From the NCBI RefSeq assembly GCF_963974515.1, contig NZ_CAXBDD010000058.1:1-24676 (forward strand): a stretch of DNA of 24,676 nucleotides. Reading direction: 5' to 3'. The notes under the pieces are model-generated. The model searched no databases. It was given only the letters and a program-made list of their open reading frames with translations, and had not been told where the DNA came from. The translations under genes and the position numbers were made by a program. Below, in pieces: positions 16,860-24,676 of the stretch. This stretch comes from Sunxiuqinia sp963974515 (GTDB lineage: Bacteria > Bacteroidota > Bacteroidia > Bacteroidales > Prolixibacteraceae). Numbering within the stretch: the stretch's first letter is position 1; every line of letters begins with the position of its first letter.

Positions 16860-17764
16860 ATTTAAGCGTTCGTATAAAAGATCTGGTCTTTAAGAATCCG
16901 GTTTTAACAGCCTCCGGAACCTGTGGTTTTGGGGAGGAAATAGGTGATTTTATTGATTTATCGAAACTTGGCGGTGTGGTCATGAAAGGCACCACCCTGA
17001 AGCCACGCCAGGGGAACGACTATCCAAGGATGGCTGAAACACCTTCGGGAATGCTTAATGCGGTTGGCCTACAGAACAAAGGAGTGGATAATTTCATTGA
17101 GAATATCTATCCCAATATCAAGGATATCGACAGTAATTTCATTGTCAATGTCAATGGTTCAACCATTGAAGAGTACGTCGAATTGACAGAACGGATCAAC
17201 GAGTTGGACAAAATTCCGGCCATTGAGCTCAATATCAGTTGTCCGAATGTAAAAGAAGGCGGAATGGCTTTTGGCGTTAGCTGTCCTTCAGCCGAAGCCG
17301 TAGTTCGTGCTGTCCGCCGAGTATATGATAAGCCATTGATTGTTAAGCTGTCTCCCAATGTGACCGATATCTCGGAAATTGCCAGGGCTGTTGAAGGGCA
17401 AGGTGCTGATAGTGTTTCGCTTGTCAATACGTTTCTCGGAATGGCTGTTGATGCCAATAGCCGGAAGCCGGTTTTGTCGACCATCACAGGTGGACTTTCC
17501 GGACCGGCCATTAAACCCATTGCATTGAGAATGGTTTGGCAGGTATACAATTCTGTGAAAATCCCGATTATCGGGATGGGGGGAATCATGAATGCAACCG
17601 ATGCGATTGAATTCATGATTGCCGGCGCTTCCGCAGTGCAGGTTGGAACAGCCATTTTCATTAATCCAACCATTCCAGTTCAGATTGTAGACGGAATTGA
17701 GGATTATCTGAAAATTAATAACATGCAGACAGCTAGTGAGTTAATTGGGAGTTTACAAATATAA
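16853..17764 (+). CDS. pyrD: Dihydroorotate dehydrogenase catalytic subunit, class 1B
   Basis: Oxidises dihydroorotate to orotate, using FMN, as the partner of PyrK. The 303-residue TIM-barrel protein shows the N-terminal NPVLTASGT motif, the substrate-loop NAVGLQNKG, NISCPNVKEGG with C130 in the position of the class 1 catalytic base cysteine, VKLSPNVTDI, and the phosphate-binding end IIGMGGI...AGASAVQVGTAIF. Class 1B assignment follows from cysteine rather than serine as base and from the overlapping pyrK. The ATG lies inside the pyrK end (16853-16859). The serine hydrolase start follows 25 nt after its stop. Confidence 0.97.
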   Translation: MVDLSVRIKDLVFKNPVLTASGTCGFGEEIGDFIDLSKLGGVVMKGTTLKPRQGNDYPRMAETPSGMLNAVGLQNKGVDNFIENIYPNIKDIDSNFIVNVNGSTIEEYVELTERINELDKIPAIELNISCPNVKEGGMAFGVSCPSAEAVVRAVRRVYDKPLIVKLSPNVTDISEIARAVEGQGADSVSLVNTFLGMAVDANSRKPVLSTITGGLSGPAIKPIALRMVWQVYNSVKIPIIGMGGIMNATDAIEFMIAGASAVQVGTAIFINPTIPVQIVDGIEDYLKINNMQTASELIGSLQI

Positions 17765-17773
17765 CTTAATAGG

Positions 17774-17789
17774 ATTCACTTTTGTGAAT
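17774..17789 (+). promoter_or_regulatory. Perfect inverted repeat abutting the serine hydrolase start
   Basis: ATTCAC-TTTT-GTGAAT is a perfect dyad of six-base arms that ends on the base before the ATG at 17790. It contains CACTTTTG (17777-17784), one mismatch from TAnnTTTG. If that is a -7 box, transcription would start at or next to the A of the ATG and the mRNA would be leaderless. It could instead be an operator or an mRNA hairpin at the start codon. Confidence 0.4.
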
Positions 17790-19091
17790 ATGAGATATTT
17801 ACGATACACAGTGTTAATTATTTTGTTTGTCCTATCCTATGGGTCCAAACGAGTCAACAGGCAAAAGCAGATTCCTGCCTACTATGAACTTGAGCTGAAA
17901 GGGCTCAATTACCGGATAAAGAATGGGCTTTCCGACTTTGAGCATTCTAAATATATCGAGAAACAAGTTAAGCGCTTCATTCAGAGGTGGGAGCTCAAAG
18001 GAGTGTCTATCGCTGTTTTGAAAGATGAAAAATTGGTTTATGCTCAAGGATTTGGGGAAGCAGACAGGCAAGGTAATGAGGTTCATCCAGGCAACCTTTT
18101 TCGTGTGGCAAGTGTCTCTAAATTGCTAACAGCTATAGCAATTATGAAGCTAGTGGAAGAAAAGAGGCTGACACTTTCTGATCAGGTTTTTGGCCCCGGA
18201 GCCATTATCGACAATCAGTACTTTAAAGACGTTCGTGATAAAAAGCTTTACAATATTAATGTCCGTAATTTGTTGGCACATTCAGGAGGATGGTCCCAGC
18301 GCTACGGAGATCCGGCCTTTCACTCTTTAAGTATCGCCGATAAAGTAGGAGATACACCGCCGGCAACAATGGACACCTATTCAAAATACATTGCCAGCCG
18401 ACAACTGTCCTTCCCCCCGGGAACGCAAGTTTCCTATTCTAATGTTGGATACATGTTTTTGGGCGAAGTGATTTCAGCTGTTACCGGGAAAAGCTATGAA
18501 GATTATATCCGGGAGGATATTTTAATTCCCAATGGCATCATTGATATGCACATTGGGCGAAGTAATTTTGCTCACAAATTTCCAAATGAAGTTGATTATT
18601 TTGAGCAGTCGGGCAGTCAACTCATCTTTAGTTATGAAGGTAGCGGAGTTCAAGTTCCTAAATCATACGGAGGCAATCCTATTGAGTTGCTTGGTGCTGC
18701 CGGCGGCTGGATCTGTTCCTCGGTCGAACTGGCCCGCTTGCTGGTTTTAATTGATGGTTATCCCAATGTCCGAGATATCCTGGATGATAGCTCCATTCTT
18801 GAAATGACTGATAATACCTATGCGAAGGGCCCGCTGGGTTGGCGTTCAACATCCGGACATGGTGCCTGGATCCGGACCGGAAGTATGGCAGGATCTGTTG
18901 CCATGCTTAAACGTCAGCCTGATGGATTAAGCTGGATTTTCCTTTCAAATTCCAGCAGTTGGCAAGGATCAAGATTTTCATCCGGGATAAACAGCTTTAT
19001 GAATGGACTTACAAGCAAGGTGAAAGACTGGCCACAACAGGATCTTTTCAATTATTACCCGATTGAAAACCTTTCGCTAGCCACTAATTAG
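17790..19091 (+). CDS. Serine hydrolase, beta-lactamase class C / DD-peptidase fold
   Basis: A 433-residue protein with a hydrophobic N-terminus (MRYLRYTVLIILFVLS) that acts as signal peptide or anchor, so the enzyme is probably periplasmic. The catalytic tetrad motif S108-V-S-K111 (SxxK) is followed by Y216-S-N218 (YxN) and, near the end, an HGAWIRTG block at 357-364 that stands where KTG/HxG lies in this family. Members include class C beta-lactamases, DD-peptidases, esterases and peptide hydrolases; the substrate cannot be assigned. The frame is open upstream to a TTG at 17745 inside pyrD, but the ATG at 17790 is preferred because it yields a clean signal sequence. The gene follows pyrD by 25 nt but may have its own promoter. 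Confidence 0.92.
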   Translation: MRYLRYTVLIILFVLSYGSKRVNRQKQIPAYYELELKGLNYRIKNGLSDFEHSKYIEKQVKRFIQRWELKGVSIAVLKDEKLVYAQGFGEADRQGNEVHPGNLFRVASVSKLLTAIAIMKLVEEKRLTLSDQVFGPGAIIDNQYFKDVRDKKLYNINVRNLLAHSGGWSQRYGDPAFHSLSIADKVGDTPPATMDTYSKYIASRQLSFPPGTQVSYSNVGYMFLGEVISAVTGKSYEDYIREDILIPNGIIDMHIGRSNFAHKFPNEVDYFEQSGSQLIFSYEGSGVQVPKSYGGNPIELLGAAGGWICSSVELARLLVLIDGYPNVRDILDDSSILEMTDNTYAKGPLGWRSTSGHGAWIRTGSMAGSVAMLKRQPDGLSWIFLSNSSSWQGSRFSSGINSFMNGLTSKVKDWPQQDLFNYYPIENLSLATN

Positions 19092-19186
19092 TGGACGTGT
19101 TTTTCAGCATCATTCTTCAGAAAGTTTATTTTCGGTCTCTTTTTTTTCTAATTTTAGGCGAAATCTGAAATGAGGAGGAATGATCT

Positions 19187-19639
19187 ATGAAGTTATCTTT
19201 TTGTATTTGTTGTTTTTTTATTGCCATATCTTCAAAGGCGCAGGAAATATTTCAGTTCAAACAAACCCCATGCGAATTTCCGGAAATTCAAGAATGTGCT
19301 TTCGATGAATTGTTAGGTGAAACCTTATCCGTTAAGTTGGAGCAGTTCAATCGGGTATACACAAAAAAAGTGAATCTTGGGCCGCCAAGCTATATCGCTT
19401 CTATTGAAATTAAGAAGCCCGATCTTTACTATTCGGTTCAGAAATTAACGAAACACTACCGAAAGTGTAAAAAGAAGGATATTCTGTCCCAGGAAAAAAT
19501 TGAAAAAGAAATGGTTGAAATTATAAATAAATCGATTCTTATATTTAGCCAGGAAACTGACTCTGTTGAACAAGAGCTGAGGCAGGCTAACAATTCGAAA
19601 GATATCATTGGCGTTTTCGAGAGAATTATCATTGAATAG
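19187..19639 (+). CDS. Small secreted protein of unknown function
   Basis: A 150-residue protein with a signal peptide (MKLSFCICCFFIAISSKAQ, cleavage likely after AQ or KA). The mature part has two cysteines close together (TPCEFPEIQEC) and a third in YRKCKKK, then a lysine-rich central stretch and glutamate-rich C-terminal helices. It is probably periplasmic. A strong Shine-Dalgarno-like GAGGAGG at 19172-19178, eight bases before the ATG, is unusual here and supports the chosen start. A TAATTTTA at 19149-19156 is one base from the -7 consensus. It stands alone between the serine hydrolase and the E2 gene. I do not recognise the family. Confidence 0.7.
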   Translation: MKLSFCICCFFIAISSKAQEIFQFKQTPCEFPEIQECAFDELLGETLSVKLEQFNRVYTKKVNLGPPSYIASIEIKKPDLYYSVQKLTKHYRKCKKKDILSQEKIEKEMVEIINKSILIFSQETDSVEQELRQANNSKDIIGVFERIIIE

Positions 19640-19740
19640 TGTATTTTTACTTCTGAATTTTCTTAAGCCAAATCATTCATCAGCAGGAGACCCTCTTTCC
19701 TGAACATCCTTATTGATCACAAACATTTACCAACATTTTT

Positions 19741-19748
19741 TAGGCTTG
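19741..19748 (+). promoter_or_regulatory. Possible -7 box for the E2-E1-flavodoxin operon
   Basis: TAGGCTTG differs from TAnnTTTG at one base and lies 77 nt before the E2 ATG. It is the best candidate in the 186-nt gap, which is otherwise AT-rich and without ORF. Confidence 0.25.
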
Positions 19749-19825
19749 AACTTTTCAATTCTTAGCTTGTTGAATAAGTTGAATTTTCAAGGATAATCAA
19801 ATGTTAAATAAATAATTTTTGGAGT

Positions 19826-21178
19826 ATGTCAGAGTTCAAGATCCTAATGCCTAAACTAGGCGAAAGTGTTCAGGAAGCTACAATTACCAAATGGTTTGTC
19901 AAAGAGGGAGATACAATTGAAGAGGACGATCCTGTATTCGAAGTGGCAACCGATAAAGTAGATTCTGAAATCCCATCGCCAGTTGATGGCATGATTACAA
20001 AAATATTCTTTCAGGAAGATGCTTTGGTTCCTGTTGGAGAAGTTGTTGCCATTGTCAACCTGGGAGGAGATGATGACAGCGAGGCTGATAAGACAGCGAA
20101 AACGACGGATAAAGAGAGAGAAGAAGTTCCGGCCCCAACGGTTGAAGCGATCACACAAGAGCCTTCACCGATAAAGGAATCAAAAGAAAACACAAGTCAT
20201 TCTTCGGCTGACATAACTTCCGTAAAAAGTTCGCAGCCTAAATCAGAGTCAAAACGATTTTATTCTCCATTGGTTAAAAGCATAGCTGAAAAAGAAAATG
20301 TTTCACTGGAGGAACTTGAAAGAATCGAAGGTTCGGGCCAAAATGGACGAGTACAGAAAAATGACCTGATTAAATATCTGGATGATCGACAAGCAGGTAA
20401 AGCTAAAAATATCGAAACAGCTGATGGTTCAAAATCCTCAGCACCCAGAATCAGCTCATCAATTGGTGCCGACCAGCAAATTATTGAAATGGACCGTGTT
20501 CGCAAGTTGATTGCCGATCACATGGTAAAATCAAAGCAAACTTCGGCTCACGTAACTTCGGTGGTTGAAGCCGACGTTACCAACCTGGTTCTTTGGAGAA
20601 ACAAAGTAAAAAATCAGTTTCAGGAAAAGTATGGTGAGAAAATAACTTTCATGCCCGTATTTACAGAAGCGGTAGCGAAAGCACTGATGGAATTTCCAAT
20701 TGTGAATTCTTCAGTTGAAGGCGATAAAATTTATTTACACAAGTCAGCAAATGTAGCCATTGCTGTCGCTAAACCAGATGGTAATCTGGTTGTTCCGGTT
20801 ATTAAGGAGGCAGAACAGAAGAATTTGCTTGGCATTACCAAAAGCCTGAATGAATTGGCAGAGGGAGCGAGATTTAACAAACTTAAACCCGAGGCTTACC
20901 AAGGAGGAACCTTTACCATTACCAATTTTGGTTCTTTTAGAAATGTGATTGGCACCCCAATTATCAATCAGCCTCAAGTAGCGATTTTAGCCACGGGTAC
21001 GATCGAAAAGAAACCAGCGGTTATGGAAACACCAACAGGAGATGTGATTGTTGTTCGCCACAAGATGTTCCTTTCGTTGTCATACGATCACCGGATCATT
21101 GATGGTGCGATGGGAGGCGCTTTTGTGCGACGCATCGCAGACATTCTGGAAGCTTTCGACATCGATCGTGAAATCTAA
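19826..21178 (+). CDS. 2-oxo acid dehydrogenase E2 (dihydrolipoamide acyltransferase)
   Basis: Core acyltransferase of a 2-oxo acid dehydrogenase complex: accepts the acyl group from E1 on its lipoyl arm and passes it to CoA. Domains in the 450-residue protein are one lipoyl domain (about 1-80) with lipoylated K44 in ATDKVDSE; a long acidic, serine-rich linker; a peripheral subunit-binding domain (about 145-182, FYSPLVKSIAEKENV to GRVQKNDL); a second linker; and the catalytic domain (about 210-450) with H422 and D426 of DHRIIDG. It lies 46 nt upstream of the fused E1. The substrate (pyruvate or branched-chain 2-oxo acids) is not certain. No E3 (dihydrolipoamide dehydrogenase) gene is in the window. 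Confidence 0.96.
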   Translation: MSEFKILMPKLGESVQEATITKWFVKEGDTIEEDDPVFEVATDKVDSEIPSPVDGMITKIFFQEDALVPVGEVVAIVNLGGDDDSEADKTAKTTDKEREEVPAPTVEAITQEPSPIKESKENTSHSSADITSVKSSQPKSESKRFYSPLVKSIAEKENVSLEELERIEGSGQNGRVQKNDLIKYLDDRQAGKAKNIETADGSKSSAPRISSSIGADQQIIEMDRVRKLIADHMVKSKQTSAHVTSVVEADVTNLVLWRNKVKNQFQEKYGEKITFMPVFTEAVAKALMEFPIVNSSVEGDKIYLHKSANVAIAVAKPDGNLVVPVIKEAEQKNLLGITKSLNELAEGARFNKLKPEAYQGGTFTITNFGSFRNVIGTPIINQPQVAILATGTIEKKPAVMETPTGDVIVVRHKMFLSLSYDHRIIDGAMGGAFVRRIADILEAFDIDREI

Positions 21179-21224
21179 GATGGATCATTTTAAAGTTTAG
21201 AATTAATTTAGATAGAATTTAGAG

Positions 21225-23267
21225 ATGACAACGATACCAAAAGTATATTCAATAAAAAACACACCAAAAGAAACACTTGAATCCTGGTTTAGGCTAATGA
21301 CCCTTGGACGTGCAATTGATGATAAAGCACCCAACTACCTGAAACAAGCGATTGGGTGGTCATATCATGCGCCTTACGCAGGGCATGATGGTATACAGCT
21401 TGCAATAGGACAGATTTTTGAAAAACAGAAAGATCACCTGTTTCCTTATTATCGCGACATGCTGACCGCTTTTTCAGCGGGAATGACTACTGAAGAGCTG
21501 ATTTTAAATGGTATTTCAAAGGCAACTGATCCTTCAAGTGGTGGACGGCACATGTCGAACCATTTTGCCAAGCCAGAATGGAACATTCACAATGTTTCGT
21601 CTTTAACCGGAAACCACACCCTGCATGCTGTAGGGGTTGCCCGAGCAATAAAATATTATGGCGAAAAAGCAGTCTCCATAAGTTCACAGGGCGAATCTTC
21701 TTTATCAGAAGGATATGTTTATGAGGCGATTAACGGTGCTTCAAAGGAAAAGCTTCCAGTAATTTTTGCAGTGCAGGATAATGGTTACGGAATTTCAGTT
21801 CCCAAAAAAGACCAGACTGCCACCCGCAAAGTGGCTAATAACTTTAAAAGCTTCAAAAACCTGCGCATCATTCATTGCAATGGAAAAGATGTTTTTGACT
21901 CTATGAATGCCATGACCGAAGCCAAAAAACATGTATTGGAAGTTGGTGAACCTGTTATTGTCCAGGCAAACTGCGTACGTATGCGTTCGCATTCAAACTC
22001 TGACCGGCATGACCTGTATCGCTCTGAAGCAGAACGTCAATACGTGTTGGATTACGACCCCCTGGCTAAATTCAGGAGACTGTTGATTCGTTATAAACGA
22101 TTTACCGAAGAAGAAATTGTGGCGCTTGAAGCAGAGGCCAAAGTTACCTTAAAGGCTGCACACAAAGCCGCCCTGGCAGCTCCCGATCCTGACCCCGAAA
22201 CTTATCCTGATTTTGTAATTCCCGAGCCATATATTTCTGAAAAATACCCTGATGGAGTGCATGACGAAGAAGGCGAGAAGAAGAAATTGATTACTGGTTT
22301 AAATGAAACGCTCAAAGCAGAATTTAAACACAACCCGGATACCTTCATGTGGGGGCAGGACATGGCCAACAAAGATAAAGGAGGTATTTTTAACGTTTCC
22401 AAAGGTCTTCAGCAAGAATTTGGCCCGAAACGTATTTTTAATGCTCCAATTGCAGAGGACTTTATCATGGGGACAGCCAATGGTATGTCACGTTTCAGTG
22501 AGAAAATACGAATTGTAGTTGAAGGGGCTGAATTTGCAGATTATTTTTGGCCGGCCATGGAGCAATATGTTGATTCTAGTCACGACTACTGGCGTTCAAA
22601 CGGAAAATTCACTCCCAATGTGACGATCCGTCTGGCTTCTGGTGGTTACATCGGTGGCGGATTGTACCATTCACAAAACATCGAAGGAGCTCTAACATCC
22701 ATTCCAGGTGTCCGAATCGTTTATCCATCTTTTGCAGATGATGCTGCGGGACTTTTGAGGACCTCCATCCGTTCAAGGGGAATGACCATGTTTATGGAGC
22801 CAAAGGCACTGTATAACGATCCCAAGGCTGCGGCAGTCATCCCTGATGATTTTGAAGTTCCTTTTGGAAAAGCTCGCACTAGAAGGGCGGGAAGTGACTT
22901 GTTCATTATTACCTATGGCAATACAACGCACCATTGTCTTGAAGCGGCCAACAAACTTGCAGAAGAAGGATTTGAATGCGAAGTTCTTGACTTAAGATCA
23001 TTGGTTCCAATGGATAAAGAGGCCATCTTGAATGGCGTGAAAAGGATTGGAAAAGTATTGGTTGTACATGAAGATAAGGTTCATTCCGGGTTTGGGGCTG
23101 AAATTGCAGCAACCATCATGGAAGAGGCCTTTGAATATCTGGACGGGCCGGTACACCGCGTTGGTTCGCCGTTCACCCCGGTTGGCTTTCATCCGATACT
23201 GGAACGAGCCATTTTACCCAATACAACCAAAATTTACGAAGCTGCCAAGAAAATTCTTGCGTATTAA
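21225..23267 (+). CDS. 2-oxo acid dehydrogenase E1, fused alpha-beta subunits
   Basis: Thiamine-diphosphate enzyme that decarboxylates a 2-oxo acid and loads the E2 lipoyl group. The 680-residue chain joins E1 alpha (about 1-330) and E1 beta (about 350-680), which are separate proteins in many bacteria. In the alpha part, the TPP motif appears as G156-E157-S158 with N186 of DNGYGIS about 30 residues on; the E in place of the usual D of GDG is noted. The phosphorylation-loop-like RSHSNSDRHD follows. The beta part has MWGQDMANKDKGGIFNVSKGL, an AEDF glutamate of the cofactor-binding type, GGYIGGGLYHSQ, and the C-terminal LRSLVPMDKEAI and HEDKVHSGFGAEIAA. Fusions of this kind, often annotated as 2-oxoisovalerate dehydrogenase, are common in Bacteroidota. 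Flavodoxin starts 12 nt after the stop. Confidence 0.96.
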   Translation: MTTIPKVYSIKNTPKETLESWFRLMTLGRAIDDKAPNYLKQAIGWSYHAPYAGHDGIQLAIGQIFEKQKDHLFPYYRDMLTAFSAGMTTEELILNGISKATDPSSGGRHMSNHFAKPEWNIHNVSSLTGNHTLHAVGVARAIKYYGEKAVSISSQGESSLSEGYVYEAINGASKEKLPVIFAVQDNGYGISVPKKDQTATRKVANNFKSFKNLRIIHCNGKDVFDSMNAMTEAKKHVLEVGEPVIVQANCVRMRSHSNSDRHDLYRSEAERQYVLDYDPLAKFRRLLIRYKRFTEEEIVALEAEAKVTLKAAHKAALAAPDPDPETYPDFVIPEPYISEKYPDGVHDEEGEKKKLITGLNETLKAEFKHNPDTFMWGQDMANKDKGGIFNVSKGLQQEFGPKRIFNAPIAEDFIMGTANGMSRFSEKIRIVVEGAEFADYFWPAMEQYVDSSHDYWRSNGKFTPNVTIRLASGGYIGGGLYHSQNIEGALTSIPGVRIVYPSFADDAAGLLRTSIRSRGMTMFMEPKALYNDPKAAAVIPDDFEVPFGKARTRRAGSDLFIITYGNTTHHCLEAANKLAEEGFECEVLDLRSLVPMDKEAILNGVKRIGKVLVVHEDKVHSGFGAEIAATIMEEAFEYLDGPVHRVGSPFTPVGFHPILERAILPNTTKIYEAAKKILAY

Positions 23268-23279
23268 AAAACAGAAAAT

Positions 23280-23786
23280 ATGAGTACCGCAATTATCTAT
23301 AGTTTTACTTCAAACAAAACCGCTAAAGCAGGACAGAAAATTGTTGATAGCTTTGGAGAAAGCTTGAAGCTTGACGTTGTTGATGCCGATAATTTGACCG
23401 AAGATAAGTTTCTGGCTTACGATCAGCTAATCCTAGGTGTTCCTACTTGGTTCGATGGTGAATTACCACATTACTGGGACGAATTTGTTCCGGCAATGGA
23501 GGAGATGGATATGAAAGGAAAGAAAGTGGCCATTTATGGCTTGGCTGATCAAGTGGGATACCCAGAAAACTTTGCTGATGGAGTGGGTATTCTGGCGCGT
23601 CTTTTACGTGATCGGGGAGCTGAGATTGTTGGTCAGACCGACATTGATAATTATACATTTGAGTCTTCACACGCCATTGAAAACGGTCAGTTTTTAGGAT
23701 TGGTTTTGGATCAGGAAAACCAGGCTCGCCTTTCCAAAAAACGAATTGAAAATTGGCTTGAAGACCTTAAAAACATCTTCAAGTAG
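23280..23786 (+). CDS. fldA: Flavodoxin
   Basis: Small FMN electron carrier of the cytosol, 168 residues, the long-chain size. The phosphate loop is YSFTSNKTAK, the first FMN-stacking loop is LGVPTWFDGELPHYWDEF with a tryptophan, and the second is GLADQVGYPENFADG with a tyrosine; a later GQFLGLVLDQEN stretch is the conserved C-terminal block. The P-loop lacks the glycine common in others (TxTGxT) but S/T are kept. It is 12 nt after the E1 gene and before the terminator, so it is almost certainly in the same transcript. Its partner is unknown; flavodoxins replace ferredoxin for reductases, and the E2-E1 linkage suggests a metabolic tie, but E1/E2 normally pass electrons to E3 and NAD+. Confidence 0.95.
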   Translation: MSTAIIYSFTSNKTAKAGQKIVDSFGESLKLDVVDADNLTEDKFLAYDQLILGVPTWFDGELPHYWDEFVPAMEEMDMKGKKVAIYGLADQVGYPENFADGVGILARLLRDRGAEIVGQTDIDNYTFESSHAIENGQFLGLVLDQENQARLSKKRIENWLEDLKNIFK

Positions 23787-23811
23787 ACTAGCAGCTATTA
23801 GAAAGTTAGTA

Positions 23812-23841
23812 AGCGTGGGCATTTTGCCCATGCTTTTTTTT
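23812..23841 (+). terminator. Intrinsic terminator of the E2-E1-flavodoxin operon
   Basis: A hairpin of AGCGTGGGCA and TGCCCATGCT (ten base pairs with one G-T wobble), loop TTT, and a run of eight T residues follows the flavodoxin stop by 25 nt. This is the clearest terminator in the window. Confidence 0.9.
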
Positions 23842-23905
23842 ATGAATAAAATGTGACGTTTACACTTTCGTTTAGAGACATCGGGATTTCTGCTAGTGGA
23901 AACAG

Positions 23906-23913
23906 TATCTTTG
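23906..23913 (+). promoter_or_regulatory. Putative -7 box of the mgsA promoter
   Basis: TATCTTTG matches the -7 consensus exactly and lies 22 nt before the ATG at 23928, directly after the terminator. It implies a leader of about ten bases and a separate mgsA transcript. It also argues against a start upstream at the GTG of 23853. Confidence 0.6.
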
Positions 23914-23927
23914 TAAAAAGAATATTC

Positions 23928-24407
23928 ATGAAAACATTCAAACAAAAGAAAACGATTGCTCTTGTAGCACATGACAATCGCAAAGTAGATATGATCGAAT
24001 GGGCAGCCTATAACTGGAAAGAATTAGTTTATCACAATCTCATGTGCACCGGAACCACTGGAAAATTGGTTCAAGAGACACTTTTGCAAAAATGTCAGGA
24101 GAATGATGTAATTCCTCCGGAAGTTATCCGCTTAAAATCAGGCCCATTAGGAGGTGATCAACAGCTGGGAGCTAATATTGCAGAGGGAAAGGTTGACATG
24201 TTGATCTTCTTCTGGGATCCGATGCAACCACAACCACACGACGTTGATGTGAAAGCATTGTTGCGAATTTCAACTTTGTACAATATTCCGGTGGCAACCA
24301 ATCGGTCAACTGCTGACTTTATCGTTTCCTCCAAGTTATTTCACGAGCAATACACACCAATTATAAAGGATTATTCCAGCTACATCATGCGGGATGTAAA
24401 TTTATAG
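23928..24407 (+). CDS. mgsA: Methylglyoxal synthase
   Basis: Converts dihydroxyacetone phosphate to methylglyoxal and phosphate, a glycolytic bypass under phosphate limitation, in the cytosol. The 159-residue protein keeps the ALVAHDNRK start (H15), KSGPLGGDQQLG with D77 as catalytic aspartate, FFWDPM, and HDVDVKALLR with H104 and D107, then TLYNIPVATNRSTADF. Length agrees with the E. coli enzyme (152). The frame is open further upstream to a GTG at 23853 that would add 25 residues, but the promoter box lies inside that extension and the ATG at 23928 matches the family start. It has no partner gene in view. Confidence 0.96.
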   Translation: MKTFKQKKTIALVAHDNRKVDMIEWAAYNWKELVYHNLMCTGTTGKLVQETLLQKCQENDVIPPEVIRLKSGPLGGDQQLGANIAEGKVDMLIFFWDPMQPQPHDVDVKALLRISTLYNIPVATNRSTADFIVSSKLFHEQYTPIIKDYSSYIMRDVNL

Positions 24408-24676
24408 AATAATCTACAGAGTGTGAATGCACAAATGTAAACACCATAAGTTGCTTATTTCTTGACATATAAACATCCATTTACGCTTGTGATTCTCATA
24501 AGTAAACACTCTGAAAATTCAACTATTTTCTTTTTAGATTTATTGTTGAGATAGATGTCTCGAAGTTTGGTGCCAACGCATACTTAATAAGAGACGAGCG
24601 TAGAACGCTTCAAGCGATCATCAACAAGCGTTATCATTTTTAAGAATAGACTCAACTCGCTGAGATTTTAATATTC
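24408..24676. other. Window-end sequence with a coding-like remnant
   Basis: No complete gene. The plus frame from about 24518 to the TAA at 24641-24643 reads as coding-like (VEIDVSKFGANAYLIRDERR, then TLQAIINKRYHF) but has no start codon before its upstream stop, so it may be a broken gene end or chance. The inverted repeat AACGCTT/AAGCGTT lies at 24604-24610 and 24626-24632, and the octamer GTAAACAC occurs twice (24437-24444 and 24502-24509). I cannot name the source. Confidence 0.3.

Noticed and set aside
17745..17789. TTG start of the serine hydrolase inside pyrD
   Set aside because: The ATG at 17790 gives a clean signal sequence, while the extension would bury it behind 15 residues.
19081..19094. 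CCACTAATTAGTGG palindrome at the serine hydrolase stop as a terminator
   Set aside because: The stem is only five pairs and the T run begins five or more bases after it, so it is too weak to call.
23853..23927. GTG-started extension of methylglyoxal synthase
   Set aside because: It contains an exact -7 box and the family starts at the later ATG.

Overview
The window looks like chromosomal DNA of a Bacteroidota bacterium, probably of the Marinilabiliales/Prolixibacteraceae kind. The grounds are: a SecA of 1105 residues carrying the large inserts usual in that phylum, a fused E1 alpha-beta 2-oxo acid dehydrogenase, several upstream TAnnTTTG boxes of the Bacteroidota -7 type, few Shine-Dalgarno sequences, and a DUF6340-like lipoprotein. 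The order-level placement is inference. I see no rRNA, tRNA, CRISPR array, prophage or complete insertion sequence.

Layout. (1) 1-4743: a small zinc-ribbon-like ORF on the minus strand, then secA and lgt on the plus strand (protein export and lipoprotein maturation). (2) 4740-9035, minus strand: a membrane LuxR-type regulator, a TTG-started VWA-like membrane protein and a lipoprotein; the last two are 15 nt apart and probably one operon. The lipoprotein ends tail-to-tail on lgt. (3) 9207-9917: a multi-pass membrane protein divergent from the regulator, followed by a 487-nt gap holding a degenerate 21-bp tandem repeat (10010-10135). (4) 10405-14508: a large secreted protein with an HExxH peptidase domain, a propeller-like region and a probable outer-membrane barrel, convergent with a membrane-anchored metallophosphoesterase. 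(5) 14509-15344: an 836-nt gene-free, AT-rich stretch crowded with short inverted repeats, leading to an XRE-type regulator whose own promoter overlaps a palindrome. (6) 15897-19091: a 58-residue unrecognised ORF, pyrK and pyrD (overlapping; class 1B dihydroorotate dehydrogenase of pyrimidine synthesis), and a serine hydrolase of the beta-lactamase/DD-peptidase fold preceded by a perfect 16-nt inverted repeat that abuts its start codon. (7) 19187-19639: a small secreted protein of unknown function. (8) 19826-23841: an operon of E2, fused E1 alpha-beta and flavodoxin, closed by a clear intrinsic terminator. (9) 23928-24407: mgsA (methylglyoxal synthase) with its own -7 box, then 269 nt of unresolved sequence.

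Most of the window is ordinary housekeeping. The parts that deserve a second look are the 21-bp repeat array, the inverted-repeat-rich gap next to the XRE gene, the two palindromes placed at start sites, the flavodoxin tied to an E2-E1 operon without an E3 gene in view, the VWA/lipoprotein pair and the peptidase-propeller-barrel protein. I did not find convincing evidence of a wholly new multi-gene system.
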